Shown here in pieces: positions 16,539-24,976 of a stretch of 64,000 nt of DNA. The translations under genes were made by a program, and so were the position numbers. Below the pieces are notes generated by a model that saw nothing but the letters and a program-made list of their open reading frames with translations, did no database searches and was not told the DNA's origin. Numbering within the stretch: the stretch's first letter is position 1; the number at the start of each line of letters is the position of its first letter. The stretch comes from an uncultured Kordiimonas sp. (GTDB taxonomy: Bacteria > Pseudomonadota > Alphaproteobacteria > Sphingomonadales > Kordiimonadaceae): positions 186,001 to 250,000 of the forward strand of contig CANMRM010000001.1 in assembly GCA_947500295.1 (NCBI GenBank), in the 5' to 3' direction.

Positions 16539-17540
16539 TCAGAAGAACCAGAACCTGCGTTTTCGGACCGGTGGTTTCGGACTCTCATCGGGGGTTTGAA
16601 AATAGCGTGCCTCGTCCGCATGGTCGACCAGACCATACCGACGCCAGACACCCCTGACAGCCTGCAGCGTGGGCTCATCTGCAGCCATCAAAACAGCACG
16701 ATGCACGCCAAAGCAATAGACATCCTCGCGGTCCAGAATAGGCAACAACGCATCAACCCGGGCCGGATCTTCCGCAGCACTTCTAAAAAGAGTCACTTGT
16801 GGCCGCGCGCGCGTAACATAGGTTCGGTCGAGCAAACCCGGTTTTGAAAGCAGATAGGCAAAATAAAAATAGAACTCCGTATAGTCTTTACTGCCGGTGA
16901 AGAAACTGTGAAAACTCGTTTTTTCTTTGGCCTCTACCTCAATGATCAGGTGCCGGGCGATTTCAGCCGACATCAGGAAAGGCGTCGCAGTCGGCAGGGC
17001 CGCAAAGCCCGGAGCCGGGGTGCTGACGTTGAAATAACGACAGGCGTTCTCAAATTTTACCTTGAACTTTTCATTAAAGTCGTATCGATGTGTCCGCAAT
17101 TGACCATCATCAGAGATAAATGTCTGTAGGCTAACCGGTCGTATCAAGTGGTTTTTACTGTCGAGGATCAGATAGTTTGGTGAGATGGTATGGTGAGCGG
17201 CCAACAATTTCAGTGACTGCTGGCTACGCCAGTCCGTGCGTTTCAGTTTTTGGCCTGCAATGTCTCGACCATCAATAACTTTGGTGCGGGCGGCAAGTGG
17301 CCCGAGTTCAGGCAAAATCTGCTCTTCATAAAATTGAAGGAAGACTTCAGGGCGCCGGTCATTGACGATATAGAGGATTTGCGAAAACACATCCGGTGCA
17401 AATAATCTGAGCGAGCGCGCCTGAAGCTGCAGCATTTTCAGCTCACCAGTGAAGCCAACTACCACCAGGTCAATGCCAGCTTCCAATTCCATCCTGCCGG
17501 GAACTGTGTTTGAGTTCCCGACAGGTTTACTAGATGGCAT
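16539..17540 (-). CDS. DUF6492 family protein (glycosyltransferase-like)
   Basis: 333 residues, no signal peptide or membrane segment. The opening strand IDLVVVGFTGELKMLQLQARSL, the ILYIVNDRRPE segment near residue 60, the ISPNYLILDSKNHLIRP segment near 130 (a D-x-K variant where GT-A enzymes have a metal-binding D-x-D) and FYFYFAYLLSK near 225 fit DUF6492 proteins, which resemble GT-A glycosyltransferases. Activity and sugar are unknown. It begins 78 bases after the secreted beta-helix gene on the same strand, so the two are likely cotranscribed, perhaps in making or trimming an extracellular glycan; inference. Confidence 0.7.
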   Translation of the reverse strand: MPSSKPVGNSNTVPGRMELEAGIDLVVVGFTGELKMLQLQARSLRLFAPDVFSQILYIVNDRRPEVFLQFYEEQILPELGPLAARTKVIDGRDIAGQKLKRTDWRSQQSLKLLAAHHTISPNYLILDSKNHLIRPVSLQTFISDDGQLRTHRYDFNEKFKVKFENACRYFNVSTPAPGFAALPTATPFLMSAEIARHLIIEVEAKEKTSFHSFFTGSKDYTEFYFYFAYLLSKPGLLDRTYVTRARPQVTLFRSAAEDPARVDALLPILDREDVYCFGVHRAVLMAADEPTLQAVRGVWRRYGLVDHADEARYFQTPDESPKPPVRKRRFWFF

Positions 17541-17618
17541 GACAATATGGCTTTCATGGGAGGGTTAGATCACATTCTACGCCAATTCTAGTCCTGCGTG
17601 ATGCAAGATCAATATGTT

Positions 17619-18758
17619 TTAACCGCAAATCGGCCCTTGATCCGGGTCGCAACCATTACCACCAGATCCACCACCGCCTTCGCCGGGCAAGTTGCCATTG
17701 ACGCGTACGTTATTGAAGACGCTGTTAGAGTGGTTAGTGCTCGGACTCCGGACCACTATGTAAGAGCTCGGATTCCGGTTATAGACCCGGTTGTAAGCAA
17801 CCGTGTTGAAAGTTGCATGGTCTAAGTCGCTGGCACTGCTGCCATAAGGATAACCGTCATCCTGGTTGCAATAGCCCTGCGTGCCACCCCTTGAACCAAC
17901 ATCGACCGCTTTATTACTCCCAGAATAGTTTTCATAGTAGAAGTCATTGTCTTCGATTTCGTTATGGCTTGGCGTCGTATGCCGGATTTCACCGCCTTCT
18001 CCGCAGTTGCGATACAGATAGATGCCACCACGATGCAGGCCTTTGAACGTGTTGCGTTTTATCTGATTATAGTCCGAGGCATCAACGGCTAGTTGCTCGC
18101 GGTCACTCTGGTTACCGCGCATCCAGAAATAATTGTCGGTGATAACGGCGCCCGTCGATTCCGCGCCAAGATATAGTGCCGGCGCACTCGACGTTCCTCC
18201 GAGGTAGGAATTTTTCAGTTTGAACCGCTTAACACCGCGGCGAACATAAATACCGACCCGGCTGGTCGTCGTCACCTCGATATTATCGAACGTGATGTTG
18301 TCCGGCGCCTGGGCGCGCAGGGTTTGAACAGCATTTGCCGTTTTATCGATATCAAGATAGGCACGGTTCCCCTGAACGCCAATCCGCCCGAATACGTCGC
18401 AGTTCTTAACCGTGACATTTTCCACCGGATCATAGTTTCGTTCACCATTTACCCAGGTCACTCGGGACTGCACACTGATGATGTACTCGTCGTCAAAGTT
18501 ATTCACGATCGTCGCACCATTACAGTTCATGATGAGTCCGTTCGAGGCAGAACCTTCGATAATGATCTGCTTGGTGATGTAGTCTGACGATGTCAGCACC
18601 AGGTTGCAGTCAACGATAACCGAGTCCAGAGAGCCGCTTGATGCAGCTCGAACCTCGGATATTTTTGCCGCCCCGCATGCGCCAGGGTTGGCTTTCGCTT
18701 CGTCGCCATAGTTAAAGAGCGCGACAGCAACTGCCGCAATTAGCAATTGATATTTCAT
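17619..18758 (-). CDS. Secreted right-handed parallel beta-helix protein
   Basis: 379 residues. Signal peptide MKYQLLIAAVAVALFNYG...AKA, then a run of beta-helix coils full of short V/I-N/D-N steps: VKNCDVFGRIGVQGNRAYLDI, ITFDNIEVTTTSRVGIYVRR, FKLKNSYLGG, VITDNYFWMRG, and IEDNDFYYENYSG. Such folds occur in pectate-lyase-like and other polysaccharide-active proteins; no catalytic triad is evident by eye. The tail is glycine rich with two cysteines. Start chosen at 18758 because AGGGG stands just upstream; the frame reaches 18800. That ribosome-binding site is buried in a hairpin. Base composition looks less GC-rich than its neighbours. Confidence 0.8.
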   Translation of the reverse strand: MKYQLLIAAVAVALFNYGDEAKANPGACGAAKISEVRAASSGSLDSVIVDCNLVLTSSDYITKQIIIEGSASNGLIMNCNGATIVNNFDDEYIISVQSRVTWVNGERNYDPVENVTVKNCDVFGRIGVQGNRAYLDIDKTANAVQTLRAQAPDNITFDNIEVTTTSRVGIYVRRGVKRFKLKNSYLGGTSSAPALYLGAESTGAVITDNYFWMRGNQSDREQLAVDASDYNQIKRNTFKGLHRGGIYLYRNCGEGGEIRHTTPSHNEIEDNDFYYENYSGSNKAVDVGSRGGTQGYCNQDDGYPYGSSASDLDHATFNTVAYNRVYNRNPSSYIVVRSPSTNHSNSVFNNVRVNGNLPGEGGGGSGGNGCDPDQGPICG

Positions 18759-18765
18759 TTCTCGA

Positions 18766-18807
18766 CCCCTTGTTATTGAGAAATATTGTCTCAATAACAT
18801 TAAGGGG
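18766..18807 (-). promoter_or_regulatory. Hairpin sequestering the ribosome-binding site of the beta-helix gene
   Basis: Plus-strand left arm CCCCTT (18766-18771) plus GTTATTGAGA (18772-18781), loop of seven bases (18782-18788), right arm TCTCAATAAC (18789-18798), a three-base bulge, then AAGGGG (18802-18807). In the minus-strand mRNA this is a 16-base-pair stem whose last six bases, AAGGGG, are the ribosome-binding site seven bases from the ATG at 18758. As drawn, translation would need the stem to open. It could be an RNA thermometer-like or protein-bound switch, or alternatively a DNA operator. Confidence 0.7.
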
Positions 18808-18964
18808 ACATTGCTCTAAAATCAACTAAATAGTGTATTTTTTATAACTAGTTCTCGCATTAATGGTTTTTAGTGACGGATTACGCCCTGGTAAGTTTGG
18901 TTTGTAATGTGAGGCTAGATCAGGACACCAGGTCCACTTGGTCACCAACTAGCAGGCAGACGCT

Positions 18965-21754
18965 CTACTGAAAAAAGTCGTGGGTTTGCGCAACAGCTTC
19001 GCCGAGACCTACGCGCTCGACTGTCACACCCTCGGGAAAGGCATCCAGGAGCCGTGTGGGTGTCTGGCCATCAAGCATAACAAAAATACCGCGGTCATCG
19101 GCGCGGCGCACCAGCCGGCCATAGGCCTGGGAAAGTTTGAGGCGGGTCAGCATCTCATCGTAGGCACGCCCGCCAAATGCAGCGCGCCTCGCGCGGTGTA
19201 ACAACGTCGGGCGCGGCCAGGGCACCCGGTCGAAGACAATCAGCCTTAAACTGTCACCCGGCACATCCACACCGTCCCGCACAGCGTCAGTTCCCAGCAG
19301 ACAGGCGTCACGGTCATCCCGGAAGATATCCACCAGGGTCGCAGTGTCCACCGGGTCTACATGCTGCCCATAAAGTGGTAAGCCCGCCGCTTCGAGGTCG
19401 GCGGCAATATGATGATAGGTTGCCCGCAGGCGGCTTATTGCGGTGAACAAGCCCAGCGCACCGCCCGCGGACGCCAGAAAAAGTTCCCGATATGCCGCGC
19501 CCACCTGAAGCGCGTCTGCCTTGTTAACATCTCCGACAATGAGAACCTTGGTGTGATCGGCATAGTCAAACGGGGAGGCGACACTGAGCCGCCGCGGCGG
19601 CACGGTAAGATGCTGCGCGCCTGTGCGCATGTCAGCTGAAGACCAGTCATCCGAATGCCCGGCCTTGTCCCGCAGGGTCGCGGATGTGATGAGCGCTCCG
19701 TGCGCATTGTTGAGCACAATGTCGGCAAATGGTTTTGTCGGGTCAACAAAATGGCGGCAGTAGGCGATGTCACGCTCACGGCCGTCAATACGGTCCACCT
19801 CCAGCCAGTCGACAAACTCGCCCGGCGCCGGGCTGCCGAAGCTTTCAGCCATGCTCGCCCACATACCAACCACGTCTGCACGCAGTTTGAGCGACCGTGC
19901 GGATGCCTCAAGCCTGCCTCGTGTGGTGCTGTCCAGCGTGTCGCTTTCGTCATCGAGCTTGACCGCGAGCGCCGCTGCCAGCGCCGCCATTGGTTTCGAA
20001 AGCGAAACGAATGCTTCGGAAAGACTGTGTGCCGCTGGCGCAAGGCCGTCGATCGGGTCGGTGATCGGCGCTTCGATACCATGCGGGCCAGCGCTATTGG
20101 TCCGCGCCAACACCTGCGCGCGTGCGAGCATCAGAAAACTTTCAAACCGGGTCATCGCCGCCGCCCCGGTAACACGGCCCAGCCAGTTGTCAGATGGCAG
20201 GGTGCGTGCGGCTTCCAGCACTTCGTCCATCAACGCCCGACACTGAATATCGTCGGCAATGAGTTCTTCGAGCCGGGACTTGAGACCCCGGGCGCGAGTA
20301 CTGCCGCCTGATTCCTTGCCGCGGATCCAGCGCCTTAGCTCTGCACCTTCAAGGCCTGAAAGGCGCACGGAAAACGCGCTGTCTGCCGCCTCAAACACAT
20401 GGTGACCCTCGTCAAACACCAGCCTGCGCGGCAAATCAGGGTCATCACCCCGGGTTGCCGCCTGAGTGACCACAAGCGCGTGGTTTGCAACCACAAGGTC
20501 CGCGTGCTTGGCCCGGCGTGCTGTTTTTTCGACAAAACATTTGCGAAAGTGTGCGCAGGCTGAATAGAGGCATTCACCGCGCCTGTCTGTCAGCCCTGCA
20601 ATCCGGCCGACGCCAAAATGTGCACCGAGCCAGCTAGGAAAATCACCGCCAATCATGTCCCCGTCACGCGTGAAGCGCGCCCAGCGCACCACAAGACCGA
20701 TGAGCACCCGGTCGCGGTCAACACCCGGTGCGGCGCCGGCAGGCGCCTTGTTCATGTTGGCGCGCATCATCACCGCACGCAGTGTTTCCTCGATATTCAG
20801 GAGACAGGCATAATTCTCGCGGCCCTTGCGAATGACAGCGCGTTTTGCCTTGACCTTTGGGTCCGGATACAGCTTCGAGAGCTCCTGGTCCAGCTGGCGC
20901 TGCAGGTTTTTTGTATAGGTCGAGAGCCACACGGGCCCATCGTTCTTTTCAGCCCACAGGCTCGCAGGCGCTATGTAGCCGAGCGTCTTACCCGTACCTG
21001 TCCCACCCTCCAGCAGCTGCAGGTTCGGGCTTTCCGCCACTTCCCTTGGCCTGAAGACATGGGTGGCGGCAGCGGCAAAGCGTTGCTGGCCCTCGCGGGT
21101 TTCTGCCCGCTCCCCTAAAAGTTCTGCCAGACGACTTTTGCTTTCATCTGCATCGACAGACTCATCACCCGGCGGGGGTGGGGGTGCGCCATCTTCCCAT
21201 TCGCGGAGCGCCGACCATACCGACAGGCCGTCTTCGCGGCTATGGTCCGGGTAGGCCTCCAGGGCTTTAAGCACAAGCGGCCCCCACGGCCATCCGGCGC
21301 GCGCCATCATCATCGCAACACGGGAGGCGCCTGCGCGGTAACGATAGGTCTGTGCGGCCGGGTCTTCCAGCAATCGCCCCGCGATCACCTGGACCGCCAA
21401 ACAGTCATCCTCCGGGTTCCCGGTGTCAACGGGGACTGTGAGCGCGGCAGCAAGCCCGCCGATCGTTGGCAGGCAGTAGCGGGCGGGTCGCAAAAATGCG
21501 AAAAGCTCCAACACGTCGTAGGCGTTCAAAGCCGGTAAGCCGAGGCGCCGCGCGGCAAGCACACGATTTACCATAAGATGAGGGCGCGTGCTCAGAGTGT
21601 CACTCGCCTCGTCAAGTGACAGGTTTTCAAATGCACCATCCTCGGTAAGGATTGTCGCTGATGTCACCCCGATGACAGCAACCGGTAACGCCTCAAGGGA
21701 CGCATTGTCCTTTTCAGCATCAATTAACAGGTCATGGGGAGCATAGTCTGACAT
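18965..21754 (-). CDS. DinG/XPD-like ATP-dependent DNA helicase with Fe-S cluster motif
   Basis: 929 residues, superfamily 2. Walker A is GGTGTGKTLGY near residue 253, the DEAH-type box is DEGHH near 449, and four cysteines (NYACLL, GECLYSACAH, RKCF) between them match the iron-sulfur domain of XPD/DinG helicases. C-terminal motifs include LLGTDAVRDGVDVPGD and QAYGRLVRRADDRG. The N-terminal 200 residues precede the helicase core and lack the exonuclease motifs of Gram-positive DinG. It unwinds 5'-to-3' in known relatives, resolving damaged forks or R-loops. Monocistronic by position. Confidence 0.88.
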   Translation of the reverse strand: MSDYAPHDLLIDAEKDNASLEALPVAVIGVTSATILTEDGAFENLSLDEASDTLSTRPHLMVNRVLAARRLGLPALNAYDVLELFAFLRPARYCLPTIGGLAAALTVPVDTGNPEDDCLAVQVIAGRLLEDPAAQTYRYRAGASRVAMMMARAGWPWGPLVLKALEAYPDHSREDGLSVWSALREWEDGAPPPPPGDESVDADESKSRLAELLGERAETREGQQRFAAAATHVFRPREVAESPNLQLLEGGTGTGKTLGYIAPASLWAEKNDGPVWLSTYTKNLQRQLDQELSKLYPDPKVKAKRAVIRKGRENYACLLNIEETLRAVMMRANMNKAPAGAAPGVDRDRVLIGLVVRWARFTRDGDMIGGDFPSWLGAHFGVGRIAGLTDRRGECLYSACAHFRKCFVEKTARRAKHADLVVANHALVVTQAATRGDDPDLPRRLVFDEGHHVFEAADSAFSVRLSGLEGAELRRWIRGKESGGSTRARGLKSRLEELIADDIQCRALMDEVLEAARTLPSDNWLGRVTGAAAMTRFESFLMLARAQVLARTNSAGPHGIEAPITDPIDGLAPAAHSLSEAFVSLSKPMAALAAALAVKLDDESDTLDSTTRGRLEASARSLKLRADVVGMWASMAESFGSPAPGEFVDWLEVDRIDGRERDIAYCRHFVDPTKPFADIVLNNAHGALITSATLRDKAGHSDDWSSADMRTGAQHLTVPPRRLSVASPFDYADHTKVLIVGDVNKADALQVGAAYRELFLASAGGALGLFTAISRLRATYHHIAADLEAAGLPLYGQHVDPVDTATLVDIFRDDRDACLLGTDAVRDGVDVPGDSLRLIVFDRVPWPRPTLLHRARRAAFGGRAYDEMLTRLKLSQAYGRLVRRADDRGIFVMLDGQTPTRLLDAFPEGVTVERVGLGEAVAQTHDFFQ

Positions 21755-21846
21755 GCGCCGAGCATAGCTTCGGGACTCTAAAAATACATGGCAAAAATGA
21801 CGCTGTGTTCGAACGCAGCCTCTTTTGTCACTTTTTGGTGTTTTTC

Positions 21847-21875
21847 TTGACGCAAGGCCGCAGAATGCATAGGGT
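21847..21875 (+). promoter_or_regulatory. Putative housekeeping promoter for lysK
   Basis: TTGACG (21847-21852) and TAGGGT (21870-21875) are separated by exactly 17 bases, about 48 bases upstream of the lysK start codon. The -35 is one base from consensus; the -10 is weak but of a type seen in alphaproteobacteria. Confidence 0.45.
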
Positions 21876-21923
21876 CCGCCGCCTTGAAGAATATCTGAAT
21901 TCTAGATTAAAAGAGTGAAACCC

Positions 21924-23504
21924 ATGACCGGAAACATCGATCTCGCGCTCGCCTCCAAAGCCTGGCCTTTTGTAGAAGCCGAGAAGCTCGTCAAACGCTT
22001 CAAGGACGGTGTATCGGACAAGGGATACATTCTGTTTGAGACGGGGTATGGGCCTTCAGGGCTGCCACATCTTGGCACTTTTGGGGAAGTCGCGCGCACA
22101 ACCATGGTGATGCGCGCGTTTCAGGAAATCTCCGACCTTCCGACAAAATTGATCTGCTTTTCGGATGATATGGACGGCCTGAGGAAAGTGCCGACCAACG
22201 TGCCGAACCAGGAGCTTCTCGCAGAAGCCCTCGGCAAACCGCTGACGGTTGTGCCAGATCCCTTCGGCACCCATGACAGTTTCGGCGCACACAATAACGC
22301 CCGGCTTCAGGCCTTCCTTGACCAGTATGGCTTTGAGTATGAGTTTCTGTCCTCGACCGATTGCTACAAAAGCGGCCGGTTTGACCAAACACTCATCAAA
22401 ATCTGCCAGCGCTATGACAAGGTCATCAACGTGATCCTGCCAACCCTCGGCGAGGAGCGCCGCCAGACCTACAGCCCGTTCCTGCCGCTGTGCCCTGAAA
22501 CCGGGGTTGTGCTGCAGGTGCCTGTGCGTATCGAAGACCCGGATACCGGCATCATCAGCTTCGAAGCCACGTCCGGCAAACGATATGAAGTGCCGGTCAC
22601 TGGCGGCAACGCCAAATGCCAATGGAAGGTGGACTGGGCCATGCGCTGGGACGCGCTCGACGTCGATTACGAGATGGCAGGCAAGGATCTGGACGAAAGC
22701 GTCAAGCTGTCGTCGATCATCCGGCGCATTCTGGGGGGCAAACCACCTGAGGCACTTTCGTACGAAATGTTCCTCGACCAGAACGGCCAGAAGATTTCAA
22801 AGTCCAAAGGTAACGGCATCTCCATTGAAGAATGGCTTGCCTATGCCGCGCCTGAAAGCCTGTCGCTTTATATGTTCCAGTCGCCGCGGAAAGCCAAACG
22901 TCTTTATTTTGATGTGATCCCGAAGGCCGTTGACGAATATTACACCTTCGTCTCCAAGTTTCATGAGCAGGAGCCTGCCGACCAGTACAAGAACCCCGCC
23001 TGGCACATTCATGGTGGCGACGTGCCAACCGTGGATTTGCCGATTTCTTTTGCCCTGCTGCTGAATCTGGTTTCGGTTGCGCACGCAGAAGACAAAGAAA
23101 CCCTGTGGGGGTTTGTTGGCAATTATGTGGAAGGCGCGAGCGCAGAAAAATACCCAACGCTCGATATGCTGATGGACTATGCGATCCGCTACTATGATGA
23201 CTTCGTCAAACCCTCAAAAAGCTTCAGGCTGGCAACGGAGCAGGAAACGGTGGCATTTGAGAGCCTGAAAACGCGGCTTGGCGCGCTTGGTGCCGGTACG
23301 CATGATCCGGAAGTGATCATGACCGAGGTTTTCTCTGCCGGTAAGGACGCCGGGATTGAAAACCTGCGCGAATGGTTCAAGGCCTGCTACGAAGTGCTTA
23401 TTGGCCAGTCGCAAGGCCCGCGCATGGGCGGCTTCATTGCGCTTTATGGCATCAAGGAAACCATTGATTTGATCGACGAGGCGCTCGCTGGCAAGTTTGT
23501 CTAG
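21924..23504 (+). CDS. lysK: Lysyl-tRNA synthetase, class I
   Basis: 526 residues, class I LysRS rather than the class II form of most bacteria. It charges tRNA-Lys with lysine. The HIGH-type signature is seen as SGLPHLGTFGE near residue 47 and the KMSKS loop as GQKISKSKGNGIS near 288. The C-terminal helical bundle that binds the anticodon stem is present. The ATG at 21924 is preferred to an in-frame GTG three codons upstream. Class I LysRS is usual in many alphaproteobacteria and archaea, so this supports the lineage call. Confidence 0.96.
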   Translation: MTGNIDLALASKAWPFVEAEKLVKRFKDGVSDKGYILFETGYGPSGLPHLGTFGEVARTTMVMRAFQEISDLPTKLICFSDDMDGLRKVPTNVPNQELLAEALGKPLTVVPDPFGTHDSFGAHNNARLQAFLDQYGFEYEFLSSTDCYKSGRFDQTLIKICQRYDKVINVILPTLGEERRQTYSPFLPLCPETGVVLQVPVRIEDPDTGIISFEATSGKRYEVPVTGGNAKCQWKVDWAMRWDALDVDYEMAGKDLDESVKLSSIIRRILGGKPPEALSYEMFLDQNGQKISKSKGNGISIEEWLAYAAPESLSLYMFQSPRKAKRLYFDVIPKAVDEYYTFVSKFHEQEPADQYKNPAWHIHGGDVPTVDLPISFALLLNLVSVAHAEDKETLWGFVGNYVEGASAEKYPTLDMLMDYAIRYYDDFVKPSKSFRLATEQETVAFESLKTRLGALGAGTHDPEVIMTEVFSAGKDAGIENLREWFKACYEVLIGQSQGPRMGGFIALYGIKETIDLIDEALAGKFV

Positions 23505-23511
23505 TTGGGAG

Positions 23512-24201
23512 TCAAAGGCCTACTGTAAGCTTGGCGAAAATAGCGCCGTCTTCAGAGATGCCGTTTGACTGAACCAATTGCAAAACCGGCTCAAGGTTGA
23601 CTTCTGCTGCCTGTTTTGCTGGCGCTTTCGCAAGACTGTCATTGATCAATCGCTGAAACTTCTCTTCGGCCATGGGCTCAAGTACAAGCCAGTGGTCGAC
23701 TTCTGCAGCAACATCGCCAGCGACCGCCAAAATCTCACCCGCAGTGAGCACAGGGTTATGAATTTCGCCGGCGGCTTGATCGATGCCTTTCATCCAAAGG
23801 TCGAAGGCTTCGGCGCATTTCTGGGAGGGAATGCTCGTATCGTACCAGCAATCCAGAAACATAACATACCGCCGCGCAACCCGAACGCATTCCGTGACCG
23901 AAGTCGTAAAATCGGCAAAGTGATGCAACGAAAACTCTGAGACAACAATATCGAATGCGTCGTCATCAAAAGGAAGAGACTCTGCCACTGCATTGACTAT
24001 CTTCAGTCCCCCTGAGCCAGCGCCGCCAGCTTCTGGGTCGACCCCAGATGCAACAATGCCGGCGTCATTGAGCGACCGAATGAGACCGCCGTCTCCACAG
24101 CCGACATCAAGCACACTTGACGGTGCCTGATCGAGAACCACGCGTTTGAAGCGGTTCCGATAGACTGCCTGTGGCGTCATATGCAATTCAAAGGCTCCCA
24201 T
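23512..24201 (-). CDS. Class I SAM-dependent methyltransferase
   Basis: About 229 residues. The SAM-binding motif I is SVLDVGCGDGGLIRSL near residue 35, motif II/III around DAFDIVVSEFSLHHF near 83. A UbiE/Methyltransf_11 type enzyme; substrate unknown. No membrane segment. Starts at 24216 (GTG) and 24201 (ATG) are both possible, neither with a strong ribosome-binding site. It is convergent with lysK, seven bases apart, and is followed in the opposite sense of transcription by the XRE pair upstream; the ten-base gap suggests it may be the last gene of that operon. Confidence 0.82.
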   Translation of the reverse strand: MGAFELHMTPQAVYRNRFKRVVLDQAPSSVLDVGCGDGGLIRSLNDAGIVASGVDPEAGGAGSGGLKIVNAVAESLPFDDDAFDIVVSEFSLHHFADFTTSVTECVRVARRYVMFLDCWYDTSIPSQKCAEAFDLWMKGIDQAAGEIHNPVLTAGEILAVAGDVAAEVDHWLVLEPMAEEKFQRLINDSLAKAPAKQAAEVNLEPVLQLVQSNGISEDGAIFAKLTVGL

Positions 24202-24225
24202 TCTAGGAACAACCACTTCACTGTA

Positions 24226-24420
24226 TCACGCTTCCGGTGAGAAAATTTCTTCGATCGCCATACCAAAGGTCCGAGAGATCGTGAAAGCGAGTGGCAGGCT
24301 CGGATCATATTTGCCCTTCTCAATCGCGATCACCGTCTGGCGTGATACACCAAGCCGGTCTGCGAGATCGGCCTGTGACCAGCTCTTCTCAGCACGCAGA
24401 ACCTTCAACCGGTTTTTCAT
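24226..24420 (-). CDS. Small XRE-family transcriptional regulator
   Basis: 64 residues, essentially one helix-turn-helix: MKNRLKVLRAEKSWSQADLA then DRLGVSRQTVIAIEKGKYDP, ending MAIEEIFSPEA. This is the YozG-like type that commonly accompanies a small membrane protein. Its ATG overlaps the stop of the membrane protein gene by four bases (ATGA), so the pair is coupled. A palindrome upstream of the operon (24854-24869) is a possible operator for autoregulation. Confidence 0.9.
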   Translation of the reverse strand: MKNRLKVLRAEKSWSQADLADRLGVSRQTVIAIEKGKYDPSLPLAFTISRTFGMAIEEIFSPEA

Positions 24421-24800
24421 TGGTATTTCCGTGCCACAAAAATCTGCGCCAGCCCCTGAACGCCAAGCAGCAGGGGCAATATCCAGATGGTATCCAGAGC
24501 GGGAAAGCCAACGCCCTCCAGAAAACCATACGCAAAGGTCCCGAAGCCGACGAGCACAAACGCGACAAGCGTTGCATCCATGGCTTTGCGGTATTGCAGT
24601 TCGTCCCATGCCCGACTGAAGATAAACACGGCGCGGGCAAACATCAGTACAGGAATCATGGGCAGCAATACCAGTAGCGCCTGCTGCCATTGCGGCAGCT
24701 CCGCACCGGAAATAAAGGTGTTTACCGAGAACAAGACGGCGGCATACACCGAAAAGGCAATGATCAGATCCCTGGTGTATTTTTTTGCTGCTGCATTCAT
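24417..24800 (-). CDS. Small integral membrane protein paired with XRE regulator
   Basis: 127 residues with four hydrophobic segments: LIIAFSVYAAVLFSVNTF, ALLVLLPMIPVLMFARAVFIF, ATLVAFVLVGFGTFAYGFL and IWILPLLLGVQGLAQIFVA. No recognised domain beyond resemblance to membrane partners of YozG-like regulators. GGAG-type ribosome-binding site upstream of ATG 24800. Function unknown; the pair may sense a membrane signal. Confidence 0.8.
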   Translation of the reverse strand: MNAAAKKYTRDLIIAFSVYAAVLFSVNTFISGAELPQWQQALLVLLPMIPVLMFARAVFIFSRAWDELQYRKAMDATLVAFVLVGFGTFAYGFLEGVGFPALDTIWILPLLLGVQGLAQIFVARKYQ

Positions 24801-24853
24801 TTGAGGCTCCTGCTTTCTTGTCGTGACCGGGCAGATTGGTGTTTAGCACCCTT

Positions 24854-24869
24854 CACTTTATGTTAAGTG
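24854..24869. promoter_or_regulatory. Palindrome upstream of the membrane protein/XRE operon
   Basis: CACTT (24854-24858) and AAGTG (24865-24869) form a perfect inverted repeat around six bases, 54 bases upstream of the first start codon and in the gap to the divergent hydrolase gene. A possible operator for the small XRE regulator; short, so chance is not excluded. Confidence 0.3.
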
Positions 24870-24976
24870 TGCTTTACATAGTGGACCACATCGACCATGT
24901 CAAGCTACCTTTACATTCATGATTGTGATTTTGAGTAGGGCGCTCATCCGGGCTAACAGATACCTCATGAAAGGAA

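Noticed and set aside
21924-23504. Long minus-strand open frames inside lysK (for example 22056-22622)
   Set aside because: Shadows of a strongly supported gene; no domain in their translations.
24226-24849. A 207-codon open frame ending in the XRE protein
   Set aside because: Only the last 64 codons look like protein; the rest is the out-of-frame shadow of the 127-residue membrane protein gene. The ATG at 24420 fits the XRE family.
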